Shown here: positions 51,497 through 60,679 of the stretch, in pieces
Numbering within the stretch: the first letter of the stretch is position 1
Layout of the letters: every line of letters begins with the position of its first letter
Notes under the pieces: model-generated
What the model was told of the DNA's origin: nothing
What the model saw: the letters and a program-made list of their open reading frames with translations, nothing else
The model's database searches: none
Assembly: GCA_044355095.1 (NCBI GenBank)
Contig: JBIKYT010000004.1
Span: 1 to 64,000 of the forward strand
DNA from: Casp-actino8 sp044355095
GTDB lineage: Bacteria > Actinomycetota > Acidimicrobiia > Acidimicrobiales > Ilumatobacteraceae
Direction: 5' to 3'
Length of the DNA stretch: 64,000 nucleotides
Position numbers and translations under genes: made by a program

Positions 51497-52255
51497 ATGT
51501 TCGGTCGCAGAGTGCTCATCGTTGCTTTGATTCCGCTCATCTTCTTAGCGGCCTGCTCTTCATCATCGGAATCACAACAGCAGACCACTCTCAACGTCTA
51601 TGCGGCATCGTCTCTTGCTACGCCGTTTGCCTACGCCGGCCTTGCTTACGAAAAAGAACATCCAGGTGTGAAGGTGCAGTTCAATCTGGGAGCTTCTTCC
51701 GATTTGGCACGCTTTGTACAAGAGGGTGCACCTGCCGATGTTTTCGCATCTGCTGATGTGGCAAACATGGACAAAGTTGAATCGGAAGATTTGCTTGCCT
51801 CCTCGTCCGTCGTTTTCGCTACTACCTATCTCGAGATCATTGTCGAAAAAGGCAATCCCCTCAACATCTCATCACTACAAGACCTCACTGATTCTGATCT
51901 GATTTTTGTAACCACCAATCCTGAAGTTCCGATCGGCAAGTACACCGCCGAGGTATTTGACAAAGCCAGCCTCACAGTCACCCCGGATTCTCTTGAAAGC
52001 AACGTCAAAGGAATCATGCTCAAAGTTGCTGGAGGCGAAGCTGACGCTGGAATCGTGTACCACTCTGAAGTCATTGCTTCAGATGGTCAAGTTGAGGGAG
52101 TCAAAATTCCGACTGAATTCAACATCGTGGCTGAATTTCCAATAGGCATCATCAAGAATTCTGCAAATAAGCAAGAGGCACAAAGGTTTATTGATTACTT
52201 GTTGTCATCTGAAGGTCAGTCACTTCTCACTCAATATGGTTTTCAAACTCCATGA
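51497..52255 (+). CDS. modA: Molybdate ABC transporter, substrate-binding lipoprotein
   Basis: 252 residues. Lipoprotein signal with lipobox FLAAC (Cys 20), then the ModA pattern: LNVYAASSLATPF, QFNLGASSDLARFVQEGAPADVFASAD, EADAGIVYHSEVI. ModA captures molybdate or tungstate outside the membrane for ModBC. First gene of a four-gene operon in which every junction overlaps by four bases. The mature domain is complete. Confidence 0.94.
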   Translation: MFGRRVLIVALIPLIFLAACSSSSESQQQTTLNVYAASSLATPFAYAGLAYEKEHPGVKVQFNLGASSDLARFVQEGAPADVFASADVANMDKVESEDLLASSSVVFATTYLEIIVEKGNPLNISSLQDLTDSDLIFVTTNPEVPIGKYTAEVFDKASLTVTPDSLESNVKGIMLKVAGGEADAGIVYHSEVIASDGQVEGVKIPTEFNIVAEFPIGIIKNSANKQEAQRFIDYLLSSEGQSLLTQYGFQTP

Positions 52256-53070
52256 GACAATCACCGCGTCATCGCCAAAAACTTCCATTGCCAATCTTGG
52301 CGATCGCATTATTGGCTGTTGCTTTCATTCTTTCGCCATTTATCGGTTTGTTATGGCGCACCCCCTGGAGCAAATTCACTGACATCGTTGTGAAGCAAGA
52401 AATTCGAGACGCTTTATGGCTGTCATTGAAAACATCGTTATTGACGGCAATCCTCTGCGTCATATTCGGTGTTCCACTCGCATGGCTCTTGGCCCGTGTG
52501 AATTTTCCTGGGCGTCGATTTATTCGCGCTTTGATGACTCTGTCAATGGTTCTTCCTCCTGTCGTTGGTGGCATCGCGCTGCTCTATACATTCGGTCGAC
52601 GTGGCCTCATCGGCCAATACCTCGATAGTTGGTTTGGTATTCGCTTACCCTTCACAACTTCTGCTGTCGTCATGGCGCAATGTTTTGTCGCGATGCCCTT
52701 TTTGGTCCTCTCAGTTGAAGCAGGATTGCGTCAACTTGACACACGATTTGAAGATGTCGCCCGAACCCTTGGAGGTTCACGGTGGTATGTGTTTCGCCGT
52801 GTCACCCTTCCCAGTATCAAACCAAGTCTCATTGCTGGTCTAGTGCTCGCTTGGGCACGTGCGCTCGGAGAATTCGGAGCCACCATCACTTTTGCTGGCA
52901 ACTTGCCGGGCACGACGCAGACCATGCCACTTGCCACGTACGCCGCACTTGATTCAAATCCTGAATCAGCCTTGATTCTTTCTCTCGTCATGGTCGCGGT
53001 TGCTTTTTCAATTCTGATCGCGCTCAGAGATCGTTGGTTGGGCCGCGCAGATCAGGGGCTTGCGCTATGA
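52252..53070 (+). CDS. modB: Molybdate ABC transporter, permease
   Basis: 272 residues with about six membrane helices. Seen: AILCVIFGVPLAWLLARVNFPG, the ModB segment MVLPPVVGGIALLYTFGRRG, and the coupling loop EDVARTLGGSRWYVFRRVTLP (EAA motif) that meets the ATPase. ARALGEFGATITFAGNLPG is a second ModB signature. Start ATG overlaps the modA stop (ATGA). Confidence 0.94.
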   Translation: MRQSPRHRQKLPLPILAIALLAVAFILSPFIGLLWRTPWSKFTDIVVKQEIRDALWLSLKTSLLTAILCVIFGVPLAWLLARVNFPGRRFIRALMTLSMVLPPVVGGIALLYTFGRRGLIGQYLDSWFGIRLPFTTSAVVMAQCFVAMPFLVLSVEAGLRQLDTRFEDVARTLGGSRWYVFRRVTLPSIKPSLIAGLVLAWARALGEFGATITFAGNLPGTTQTMPLATYAALDSNPESALILSLVMVAVAFSILIALRDRWLGRADQGLAL

Positions 53071-53750
53071 CACTTGATACGCGCTTCGCTCTTGAGCGTG
53101 GGTCTTTTGAACTCAATGTTGATCTCTCATTCAACGAGGGTGAGGTTGTCGCAATCATGGGGCCGAATGGATCGGGTAAATCAACATTTCTTCATGGCAT
53201 CGCTGGCTTGCTCCCTGTGACCTCAGGATCTTTAATCCTCGACAACCAAACATTGGACGAAGCAACGAAAGAGGTTTTCGTCGATCCCACTCAACGACCG
53301 GTCGGCATTGTCTTTCAGGGCGGACTTCTTTTTGAGACCATGACCGTTCTTGAGAACATCATTTTCGGACTGCGCGCTCGCAAGATCAAGCGAACAGATG
53401 CAGTAGCTCAGGCCCAACCATTGATCAATCAATTTGAACTGGCTGAACTTCTTGAGCGCTATCCACGCGAACTCAGTGGCGGGCAGGCGCAACGAGTCGC
53501 TATTGCGCGGGCTTTAATCACCGCCCCCAAGGTCTTATTGCTTGATGAACCCATGTCTGGTCTTGACACCACAACACGACAGCTCGTACGCGCCGAGTTT
53601 CGCGAAGTTCTCGCTGGCTTTGCCGGATATCGAATTCTGGTGACCCATGATGTAGATGACGCGCTTTCAATGGCTGATCGAATCATTGAACTTGACCAAG
53701 GAAAAGTTATTTGGGACGGACCCACATCTGATCACCGAGGAAAGTTATGA
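53067..53750 (+). CDS. modC: Molybdate ABC transporter, ATP-binding protein (short form)
   Basis: 227 residues from the ATG at 53067, overlapping the modB stop (ATGA). Walker A IMGPNGSGKST, Q loop VFQGGLLFETMT, signature ELSGGQAQRVAIARAL, Walker B LLLDEPMSGLD and switch His in LVTHDVDDAL are all present. It ends right after the ATPase domain: the C-terminal TOBE/Mop domain that senses molybdate in full-length ModC is missing, so transport may not be inhibited by internal molybdate at this protein. Confidence 0.92.
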   Translation: MTLDTRFALERGSFELNVDLSFNEGEVVAIMGPNGSGKSTFLHGIAGLLPVTSGSLILDNQTLDEATKEVFVDPTQRPVGIVFQGGLLFETMTVLENIIFGLRARKIKRTDAVAQAQPLINQFELAELLERYPRELSGGQAQRVAIARALITAPKVLLLDEPMSGLDTTTRQLVRAEFREVLAGFAGYRILVTHDVDDALSMADRIIELDQGKVIWDGPTSDHRGKL

Positions 53751-54274
53751 GTCGCCAAGCCCGCGAGTCACATGATCTTCTTCTAGGCGAATGGGCATGT
53801 CTTGGCTTGTTATACAAAAAGCCGTCGCATGGTTTTGCCATTGCAGCGCGCTTAAAGCCTGAATCCGACATTGGTCGTATTTGGTCTTTGACTCGTCCGC
53901 TCACCTACCGTGCACTCGAACAACTCCAAGTGCACGGTTACATAGAACAATCTGGCGAAGAGGTTGGCTTAGCCGGCGGCAATCGAACCTTACTCTCCGT
54001 CACCAAAACTGGTCGAGCGATCTTTCGAACATGGATCAATACGCCGGTGGTTCACTTGCGAGACATGCGTAGCGAGTTACTTCTCAAACTTGCTTTGGCT
54101 GCTGAATGCGGAATTGACATTGCAGACATGTTGAAGACTCAACGCAAAAACATCAAAACTCTGCAACGAAATATTGAAAGCAACATTGGAGACAGCGGCA
54201 AAAACGATGCTGTGCTGGTTTGGCGTCGCGAAATCGCCGAAGCAGCTCTGCGCTTCATTGACTCAATCAAGTAG
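53747..54274 (+). CDS. PadR-family transcriptional regulator of the mod operon
   Basis: 175 residues, overlapping the modC stop by four bases. N-terminal winged helix: WACLGLLYKKPSHGFAIAARL, IWSLTRPLTYRALEQLQVHGYIE, then a wing with LAGGNRTLLSVTKTGRAIF; the C-terminal helices (LKLALAAECGIDIADMLKTQRKNI) would dimerise. PadR proteins respond to small ligands. Being in the mod operon, it probably binds the 25-bp palindrome before modA; molybdate sensing is inference. Its 3' end overlaps the convergent pirin gene by 12 bases. Confidence 0.85.
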   Translation: MSRQARESHDLLLGEWACLGLLYKKPSHGFAIAARLKPESDIGRIWSLTRPLTYRALEQLQVHGYIEQSGEEVGLAGGNRTLLSVTKTGRAIFRTWINTPVVHLRDMRSELLLKLALAAECGIDIADMLKTQRKNIKTLQRNIESNIGDSGKNDAVLVWRREIAEAALRFIDSIK

Positions 54275-55225
54275 TTGGCCCCGATAGGGACGAATACCAC
54301 CAACCGGAACTGTTCCGAGTCGGCCTCGCTGATAGTCATCAAATGCTTGACGAATTTCGTTTTCGGTATTCATGACGAACGGACCATAAGCGACGATTGG
54401 TTCACCAATCGGTTGTCCACCAAGCAGCAGAACATCGAGCGAAGAATCATCGTCGGCCTGCAACGAAATTGAGTCTCCACTTCCGTAGACCGCCAACTGT
54501 CCTAACCGAATAGGTCGACGCTCATCACTGACCGAACCCGAACCAGCGAGTACGTATGCCAGTGCATTGAAAGCCAGATTCCATGGCAGCTCAACGCGCG
54601 CGCCCGCCGCCAGGGTCACATGCGAAACAACGATTGGCGTATGCGTTGATCCAGGTCCGTGGAATTCGCCCAAATCGCCCGCAATCAAACGAATCAGCGC
54701 ACCACCATCGGGCGACGACAACAACGTCACGAGATCGGCTTCAAGATTTTGATAAGCCGGCGAAATCATTTTCTTGTGACTCGGGAGATTCACCCATAAC
54801 TGAATCCCATGAAAGAGTCCTCCAGAGATCACCAATTTTTCTGGTGGAGTTTCAATATGCAGAATTCCTCCACCAGCCGTCATCCACTGCGTTGCACCGT
54901 CAGCGATAACTCCACCACCGCCATGTGAATCTTGATGTACGAAAATACCGTCCATGATGTACGTGACGGTTTCGAACCCACGATGTGGATGCCAATCGGT
55001 TCCACGTGGTTCATATGGCGCGTAATTGACTTCGCCCATTTGGTCCATGTGAATAAACGGATCAAGAATCTCGCGACTCACACCTGCGAAAGCTCGTCGA
55101 ACTGGAAAGCCTTCGCCCTCATGTCCACTCGGGGCAGTGGTCACCGACACGACCGGACGGGAGTGACCTCCAAGCGGAGCGTTGATACGGGGCAGAGTCA
55201 ATGTGTCGGCGGTAATTGCGGGCAT
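54263..55225 (-). CDS. Pirin family protein
   Basis: 320 residues, two cupin domains. N-terminal metal site: DWHPHRGFETVTYIMDG with the His pair and HQDSHGGGGVIADGATQWMTAGGGILH. Family-typical LFHGIQLWVNLP and a GGQPIGEPIVAYGPFVMNT C-terminal block follow. Bacterial pirins are redox or quercetin-dioxygenase-like iron proteins; the role here is unknown. Divergent from the MFS gene. Confidence 0.93.
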   Translation of the reverse strand: MPAITADTLTLPRINAPLGGHSRPVVSVTTAPSGHEGEGFPVRRAFAGVSREILDPFIHMDQMGEVNYAPYEPRGTDWHPHRGFETVTYIMDGIFVHQDSHGGGGVIADGATQWMTAGGGILHIETPPEKLVISGGLFHGIQLWVNLPSHKKMISPAYQNLEADLVTLLSSPDGGALIRLIAGDLGEFHGPGSTHTPIVVSHVTLAAGARVELPWNLAFNALAYVLAGSGSVSDERRPIRLGQLAVYGSGDSISLQADDDSSLDVLLLGGQPIGEPIVAYGPFVMNTENEIRQAFDDYQRGRLGTVPVGGIRPYRGQLLD

Positions 55226-55356
55226 GACACATTAAACACTTGCGAGCGCAACAAAATTTCAATTTCTCAAGAATTTTTGTCACTCAAGTTGCCTTACCTG
55301 ACTACACAACTTATGCCAACCCAAATCCGCAGGGCTCAGTCGTCTATCGTGCAACA

Positions 55357-56631
55357 GTGCCTCCGCCAGTGCCCCAGTTAATCAAAAATCGATTCACGAA
55401 TCTGCAGGGCACCCCAATTCGCAAAGTCGCCTCGGGCCGCGAATTCATCATCTTGCTCACATGTCTGATGGCAAGCGCGGCCTTATCAATTGACCTAATG
55501 CTCCCGGCATTCCCCGAGATGCGCCAGGAATTCGGTATGTCGCCCGACTCAACAAAGGTTAGTTGGGTCGTCACTTCGTACTTTTTAGGTCTTGCTGTTG
55601 GGCCGTGGCTCTACGGACCGGCATCTGATCGTTACGGACGACGTGCTCCCCTCTTCGCTGGCTTAACCCTGTTTATTGTCGGTGCATTATTGGCAAGCGT
55701 GGCTCCTTCGTGGGGCTGGGTCATTGCCGCGCGATTTATATGGGGTCTTGGAACCGCAGCACCACGCGCGCTGAGCACCGCCATGATCCGCGACCGTTAT
55801 GAAGGAACAGCAATGGCGCAGTTGATGTCGCGCATGGTTGCAGTTTTCTTACTCGTCCCAATTCTTGCCCCAAGCGTTGGTGCTGGCTTGATCAAGATCG
55901 CACCATGGCGCATCGTCTTTTGGGTGCCCGCTGGCGTCGCACTCATCTTGATGATCTGGTCGCGACGACTACCAGAAACTTTGGCTGTCGATAAGCGTCG
56001 TCCATTCACCTGGAGTGCGGTCGGCGAAGCTGGACGTGAAGTAATGACTCATCGCGCCACATTGAGCTTCATCGTTGCGATGACTTTCCTTTTCGCGGTG
56101 ATGACGACTTACCTCTCTGGTTCAGAGGTAATTGTTGAAGACGTCTACGGATATGGCTCATGGTTCCCACTTATTTTCGGCACCTTGGCAGTTTTGCTCG
56201 CAATTAACTCGCTGAATAATGCGCGCATCGTGCAACGGATGGGCATCAACAAGCTCGTGCGGCAAAGCTCGCTGATTGCGGTCGGCACTTCTGTTCTATT
56301 GCTCATCGTTTCATTTACTAATCACGGCCGCCCGAACTTTTGGTTGTTCTTCATTGCGCTCGCCCTTGTGATACCAATCGCCCAAGGGCTTGTACCGAAT
56401 TGCAATTCCGCGGCCATGATGCCCGTTCCTCACATCGCGGGAACAGCGTCATCAATCATTGCGACAGTGTCAACGGCTGGTGCGGCGCTGTTAGGCAATC
56501 TCGCGACAAGTCAATTTGACGGCACCGTGCGACCCTTGGCGCTCATCATCTTTACCTTTATTTCAATCGGGACTATCGCAATTTTCATCGGCACCAAAAC
56601 GACAAAATCGTCTCATCACACAATGACGTGA
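55357..56631 (+). CDS. MFS transporter, Bcr/CflA-like drug efflux type
   Basis: 424 residues from GTG at 55357; a TTG at 55240 would add ~39 residues of low similarity and stand almost on the pirin start, so I prefer the shorter form. Seen: FIILLTCLMASAALSIDLMLPAFPEM, SYFLGLAVGPWLYGPASDRYGRR (motif A) and a 12-helix layout. SIDLMLPAFP is typical of the DHA1 Bcr/CflA group. Substrate unknown. No ribosome site is visible, so the start is uncertain. The 3' end overlaps the convergent PIN gene by 16 bases. Confidence 0.83.
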   Translation: MPPPVPQLIKNRFTNLQGTPIRKVASGREFIILLTCLMASAALSIDLMLPAFPEMRQEFGMSPDSTKVSWVVTSYFLGLAVGPWLYGPASDRYGRRAPLFAGLTLFIVGALLASVAPSWGWVIAARFIWGLGTAAPRALSTAMIRDRYEGTAMAQLMSRMVAVFLLVPILAPSVGAGLIKIAPWRIVFWVPAGVALILMIWSRRLPETLAVDKRRPFTWSAVGEAGREVMTHRATLSFIVAMTFLFAVMTTYLSGSEVIVEDVYGYGSWFPLIFGTLAVLLAINSLNNARIVQRMGINKLVRQSSLIAVGTSVLLLIVSFTNHGRPNFWLFFIALALVIPIAQGLVPNCNSAAMMPVPHIAGTASSIIATVSTAGAALLGNLATSQFDGTVRPLALIIFTFISIGTIAIFIGTKTTKSSHHTMT

Positions 56632-57026
56632 AATCCATTCGCTCGAGCAGCTGCGGAGAGGGACTCATCAGAACTAGCGAAAACATCGGCCTTCATAGAT
56701 ATAGCTGAGGCCAGATGGATCGAGTCATATCCGCGGAGGGAAAACTCTTCCGCCAATTCGGCTGACATCTTGACAAGTTTTGAAGTTACTTCAACTAAAT
56801 ACAGTTGAGAATGAAGGTCTTCAAGTATTGATTTTGCTTTCACCAAGTTTGCGCCATTAATCCGCCCTCTTCTTTTCGCAGCAGCCAATGCAGCCCTTGA
56901 CTCAACGTACAACACCATTGACGAACCTAAAGTTGACGAGACGTTCCAGATTTCTTCAGCCTGTTCAGAACCAATTTCATCAATGAGCAACTTGACAAAT
57001 AGTGAGGTATCAAAATACGAGATCAT
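56616..57026 (-). CDS. VapC-type PIN-domain toxin, module 3
   Basis: 136 residues. PIN acids: Asp in ISYFDTSLFVKLL, Glu in VLYVESRAALAAAK, Asp in RGYDSIHLASAI, and Asp in VFASSDESLSAAA. It follows its antitoxin with a four-base overlap and ends in the overlap with the MFS gene. Expected RNase toxin; target unknown. Confidence 0.9.
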   Translation of the reverse strand: MISYFDTSLFVKLLIDEIGSEQAEEIWNVSSTLGSSMVLYVESRAALAAAKRRGRINGANLVKAKSILEDLHSQLYLVEVTSKLVKMSAELAEEFSLRGYDSIHLASAISMKADVFASSDESLSAAARANGFHVIV

Positions 57027-57298
57027 CGACGTTCTGCAATGACTAATTCGCTCACACTGCCTTTGGATTGAATTCTTTGCTTTGGTAGTTCGCGAACTCG
57101 ACTTTTTGGAGCCTGGATGATCCCAGCTGCGACTAACTCACTCATTTTGTCATCACCCTTGTCAACCGAAATGAGGTGCGCCACTGGACGCCCATGATCT
57201 GTCACCACGATCAAGTCGCCTTGTTTAGCCAAATCCAAGAATCGACTGAGGTTGTTCTTGAGTTCCCTGATCCCTACTTCAATTGTGGCTACATTCAC
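57023..57298 (-). CDS. Phd/YefM-family antitoxin, module 3
   Basis: 91 residues from GTG at 57298; the open frame reaches 57325 but the promoter -10 lies inside that stretch, and the shorter form matches the family (VATIEVGIRELKNNLSRFLDLAKQGDLIVVTDHGRPVAHLI). The C-terminal half is the toxin-binding tail. The start codon lies in the spacer of a 13-bp inverted repeat, so binding would cover both promoter and start. Confidence 0.88.
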   Translation of the reverse strand: MNVATIEVGIRELKNNLSRFLDLAKQGDLIVVTDHGRPVAHLISVDKGDDKMSELVAAGIIQAPKSRVRELPKQRIQSKGSVSELVIAERR

Positions 57299-57333
57299 AG
57301 AACCATTGTAGCCACAATTTATCAACGCGTCAA
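57281..57333 (-). promoter_or_regulatory. Leaderless promoter with 13-bp inverted-repeat operator for module 3
   Basis: On the minus strand: -35 TTGACG (57333-57328), 17-base spacer, -10 TACAAT (57310-57305), six bases, GTG at 57298. The inverted repeat AATTGTGGCTACA-N13-TGTAGCCACAATT (57281-57319) covers the -10 and start region. The -35 overlaps the stop codon of the upstream monooxygenase gene. Confidence 0.8.
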
Positions 57334-59114
57334 ACTCTCGGGGTGAGCGTTAAGCCGGCAAGGTCGCCCTGCTGACGCCAGTTTTCAACGTATTCGGCAA
57401 ATCCCAAGACACTGGTCATCCAGGCAATCGCTCGGGCTGAACGCATGTCTCCGCCACCCTCACTGTTGAGATAGCCAGGTGTGCACGTCGCGTTGTAACG
57501 GGCGATTCCCCATAGTTGCGCAAACAAAGTTTCAAACCAATTCTCTTGTGCCGCAGTTTCGGGTTCGATCGTTGCGATATCACCCTTCACGCATTGCTCA
57601 ATCAAGAACGCGACATGCTGTGCTGCCTCGGTAATTGAGTGGACAAAGTTTGTTGCTTGTGCGCCTTGCACCGTAGAGATCATGAACATGTTTGGGAAAC
57701 CATTTGACAGCACGCCGTGCAAAGTGGCCGGGCCTTCTGCCCAAGCCTCACTTAACGAAACACCATCGCGCCCTTTTGGATCAAAGCCCAGGCGATGCGT
57801 ATAACCCGTCGTCACTTCAAACCCTGACGCAAAGATCAACAAGTCAACGGGATACTCAACACCATTAACGATGACGCCGCTCTCATTGATTTCGTTGACG
57901 CCTTTTCCATCGGTATCAACGAGATGAACATTTGGGCGATTAAACGCTGGTAAATACTCGTCATGGAAACAAGGACGCTTGCAACTTTGCGAGTACCACG
58001 GCATCATCAGTTCGGCCGTTGCTGGATCTTTGATCACATCGGCGATGCGCTGACGAACCCGCTCCATGTTTTCGAAGTCAATTCGCTCAAGTTCAAGAGC
58101 CTCTTCGTCGTTCTCGGGCAACTTACGAGTATCAACCCAGTTCATCTTGGTCCACTCATCGTCGATCATGTCGACAGCGGGCTGCGCACCCGTCACTGCT
58201 TGAGTGAAGTTGCGAGTACGTTCGGCTTGCCAACCTGGCTTCAGCGACTTGAACCATTCTGGATCGGTCGGTTTGTTGTTGCGAACACCAACACATGCGG
58301 CAGTGCGCTGGAAGACGAAAAGTTCTTTCGCGGCTTCAGCCAGTTTTGGTACAACCTGAACTGCCGTTGCACCAGTACCGATAATCCCCACTCGCTTATC
58401 AGCAAGTTTCTCCATCAATGTCTGCGAACTTCCACCGGTGTAGCTGTAATCCCAGCGACTGGTGTGGAAGGCACGACCTGCGTAGGTTTCAATACCCGGG
58501 ATGCCAGGCAACTTGGCCTTATGAAGAACTCCACCGGCAATCACGATGAACTTTGCCGAGAGAACGTCACTGCGCGAGGTCATGACATTCCAGCGCTTCC
58601 TTGATTCATCCCAGCGCATGTCCTCAACTTCAGTCTGGAAGAGTGCGCCGCGATACAAGTCAAAAGTGCGACCGAGCAATTGGCAGTAAGCGAAAATCTC
58701 AGGAGCCTTCGCATACTTTTCGGTGGGCATATAACCCGTATCTTCAAGCAGCGGCAAATACACATATGACTCAACGTCGCAAGCAGCATTGGGATAACGA
58801 TTCCAATACCACGTGCCGCCAAAGTCGCCGGCTTTTTCAATGATTCGGAAATTGGTAATTCCAGCCTTCGTCAAATTGGCCGCTTCAATCATTCCTCCGA
58901 AGCCACCACCAACGATGACGACATCAACGTCTTCGATGACCGCATCACGGGTAAAGCCGGGCTCGACGTATGGGTCACGATCAAACTCTTCGTAGTCACC
59001 CTTGAGTTCTTTGTACTGACGGATGCCATCGGCGCGAAGACGCTTTTCGCGTTCAATGCGATACTTCTCGCGAGCCTCTTCCAACGAAAGTTTCTTGTCG
59101 TTGTTATTCCCCAT
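57330..59114 (-). CDS. Flavin-containing (Baeyer-Villiger-type) monooxygenase
   Basis: 594 residues from the ATG at 59114. Two Rossmann motifs: FAD site VVIVGGGFGGMIEAANL around residue 65 and NADPH site VGIIGTGATAVQVVPKL around 240. Between them is YAGRAFHTSRWDY, the FxGxxxHxxxW fingerprint of type I Baeyer-Villiger monooxygenases with Tyr-Ala in the first positions, and GTWYWNRYPNAACDVES is the typical second fingerprint. It oxygenates ketones or related substrates with O2 and NADPH. The long N-terminal extension (1-60) is like cyclopentadecanone/steroid BVMOs. Natural substrate unknown. Confidence 0.9.
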   Translation of the reverse strand: MGNNNDKKLSLEEAREKYRIEREKRLRADGIRQYKELKGDYEEFDRDPYVEPGFTRDAVIEDVDVVIVGGGFGGMIEAANLTKAGITNFRIIEKAGDFGGTWYWNRYPNAACDVESYVYLPLLEDTGYMPTEKYAKAPEIFAYCQLLGRTFDLYRGALFQTEVEDMRWDESRKRWNVMTSRSDVLSAKFIVIAGGVLHKAKLPGIPGIETYAGRAFHTSRWDYSYTGGSSQTLMEKLADKRVGIIGTGATAVQVVPKLAEAAKELFVFQRTAACVGVRNNKPTDPEWFKSLKPGWQAERTRNFTQAVTGAQPAVDMIDDEWTKMNWVDTRKLPENDEEALELERIDFENMERVRQRIADVIKDPATAELMMPWYSQSCKRPCFHDEYLPAFNRPNVHLVDTDGKGVNEINESGVIVNGVEYPVDLLIFASGFEVTTGYTHRLGFDPKGRDGVSLSEAWAEGPATLHGVLSNGFPNMFMISTVQGAQATNFVHSITEAAQHVAFLIEQCVKGDIATIEPETAAQENWFETLFAQLWGIARYNATCTPGYLNSEGGGDMRSARAIAWMTSVLGFAEYVENWRQQGDLAGLTLTPRV

Positions 59115-59211
59115 AACTGGCATTCCCCATCTCAATCGAGTGCGTATCTATCCTTGCAAGAGTAGAGAGAAATTACCAACTCACATCAGAGAATTAGGTC
59201 CTGCACTGACC

Positions 59212-59655
59212 TTATTCACAGGGTCGATTCTCGGTTTCAACCCCCAAAAGTCGACCGAGTTTGCGATAACTCGATCGGAAAGCCTCATGGACTTCGGGGT
59301 TCGTGGCCAGTTCGGCTGGGAGACCCTCTTGATCGATGGAGATCAACGTGCCGCCCAAATCGGGTAAGAACTGCTGAGTGGATTTGAAGCCGATGCTCGG
59401 TTCTTCGCCCACCAATAAATGGGGTTCTTCGACCGCGGTCAAAATCCCTTTGTTTTCATTAACTACTCCAGTCTCATCAAAGACCATGTCACACTCGAAC
59501 TGCCCGCCGACGCGAATTTCAAGAACGACAGACTCCAATGGAATTGACAGACCCTCGGGGGCAAAAAACTGACAAAACTTTTCAGGAGTCGTGTAGGCAT
59601 CCCACACATCTTGAGGACTACATGCGATCCAGTGACGAATTTTCAGAACAGCCAT
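59212..59655 (-). CDS. SRPBCC/AHSA1-like protein
   Basis: 147 residues with the START-like AHSA1 pattern: KIRHWIACSPQDVWDAYTTPEKFCQFFAPEG, LEIRVGGQFECDMVF, ILTAVEEPHLLV, and a last helix HEAFRSSYRKLGRLL. Such small hydrophobic-pocket proteins bind lipophilic ligands or support stress responses. It belongs to a leftward gene row with the DUF4188 and GNAT genes. Specific role unknown. Confidence 0.83.
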   Translation of the reverse strand: MAVLKIRHWIACSPQDVWDAYTTPEKFCQFFAPEGLSIPLESVVLEIRVGGQFECDMVFDETGVVNENKGILTAVEEPHLLVGEEPSIGFKSTQQFLPDLGGTLISIDQEGLPAELATNPEVHEAFRSSYRKLGRLLGVETENRPCE

Positions 59656-59685
59656 GACGTGAACTTACCGTTTGTTCGTCATGCC

Positions 59686-60198
59686 TCAATAGGGTTCCAC
59701 AGTCGGTTGATCGTCCAAATTTCCAGTCAAACGAGCCTTCGCGGTCTGTCCGCGTTTTCCTGCTGGCACGGCCCCAGTCACAGCCGCTAAACCGAATATC
59801 GGCATATTTCCGTAGACCGTTTCAACAGTCGAGTCCGAAAGCAAAATCGTTTCGTGGTAAATGCCCACTGAACCATTGTCACGAATGTTCTTGTTGAAGG
59901 CACGCCACGCTGGAAGGTGAGAATTATTTGTGGCCTTTGAATAGGCCGTTAGTTTTTCAAAAGATTCCCAGTACTGCCAGACCAAGATCGTGCGACCCGA
60001 AAGGTATGTTCGCGGTTTGCCGACCAAACCAAGCGAAGGATTCTTTTGCAGTTCGATCAACATGCGCGGCATCGCAGTTAAGACCGGAATCCACTTCCAA
60101 ACTTTCCAGAGTTGGTTGAACCGCATTCCAATAAGAAACAGGACTTTCCCGTCAGCGCCAGTGTCTGCGGCAAAACGCCCGGCATTAATCTTCGCCAT
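59686..60198 (-). CDS. DUF4188-like (monooxygenase/ALDOX-type) protein
   Basis: 170 residues. Seen: GKVLFLIGMRFNQLWKVWKWIPVLTAMPRM, TILVWQYWESFEKLTAYS and IYHETILL, which form the ferredoxin-like dimeric alpha-beta barrel typical of DUF4188/ABM proteins. The family's function is not established, although relatives bind haem or small aldoxime-like compounds. Starts four bases before the end of the GNAT gene upstream. Confidence 0.78.
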   Translation of the reverse strand: MAKINAGRFAADTGADGKVLFLIGMRFNQLWKVWKWIPVLTAMPRMLIELQKNPSLGLVGKPRTYLSGRTILVWQYWESFEKLTAYSKATNNSHLPAWRAFNKNIRDNGSVGIYHETILLSDSTVETVYGNMPIFGLAAVTGAVPAGKRGQTAKARLTGNLDDQPTVEPY

Positions 60199-60202
60199 TT
60201 CG

Positions 60203-60640
60203 TCAGCCCTTCAATTCGTACCGATACAAATTTGATTCACGGAGTTTGAAACCCATGCGCTGGTACAAGCGATTCGCGGCCTCGCGTGATGGGCGCGACG
60301 TCAGATCAACTGTGATGGCGCCGTTGGCTTTTGCAAAATCAAGTGCGGCTTGATTGAGGGATTCTCCAGCCCCGTGCCCACGCGCCGAATCATCAACAAC
60401 GACATCTTCAATCCATGCGCGCACGCCAGTGGGGATGCGGAACATCGCGAGAGTTAATGAGCCGACAATGCGTCCATCAAGTTTTGCCAAGAACAACGTT
60501 GATGCTTCGGAATTGACAAGTACTTCTAATTCTGTGCGGCTTGGAGGTTGGTTTGACTTTGACAATTGTGGGATCAACATCTCAAATGCCTGCACGACAT
60601 CATCATTGACTACTTCACATATTTCGATCTGAACGCTCAC
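60203..60640 (-). CDS. GNAT-family N-acetyltransferase
   Basis: 145 residues. Acetyl-CoA site: GVRAWIEDVVVDDSARGHGAGESLNQAAL with the R/Q-x-x-G-x-G/A core (ARGHGAG), then ITVDLTSRPSREAANRLYQRMGFKLRESNLYRYEL at the end, the usual motif B. It transfers acetyl groups to an amine; the substrate is unknown. Divergent from the SCO6745-like gene; start is GTG at 60640. Confidence 0.9.
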   Translation of the reverse strand: MSVQIEICEVVNDDVVQAFEMLIPQLSKSNQPPSRTELEVLVNSEASTLFLAKLDGRIVGSLTLAMFRIPTGVRAWIEDVVVDDSARGHGAGESLNQAALDFAKANGAITVDLTSRPSREAANRLYQRMGFKLRESNLYRYELKG

Positions 60641-60679
60641 GGTAATGAGTCTAGGTTGATCTCGTTCTACGGTTAGCCC

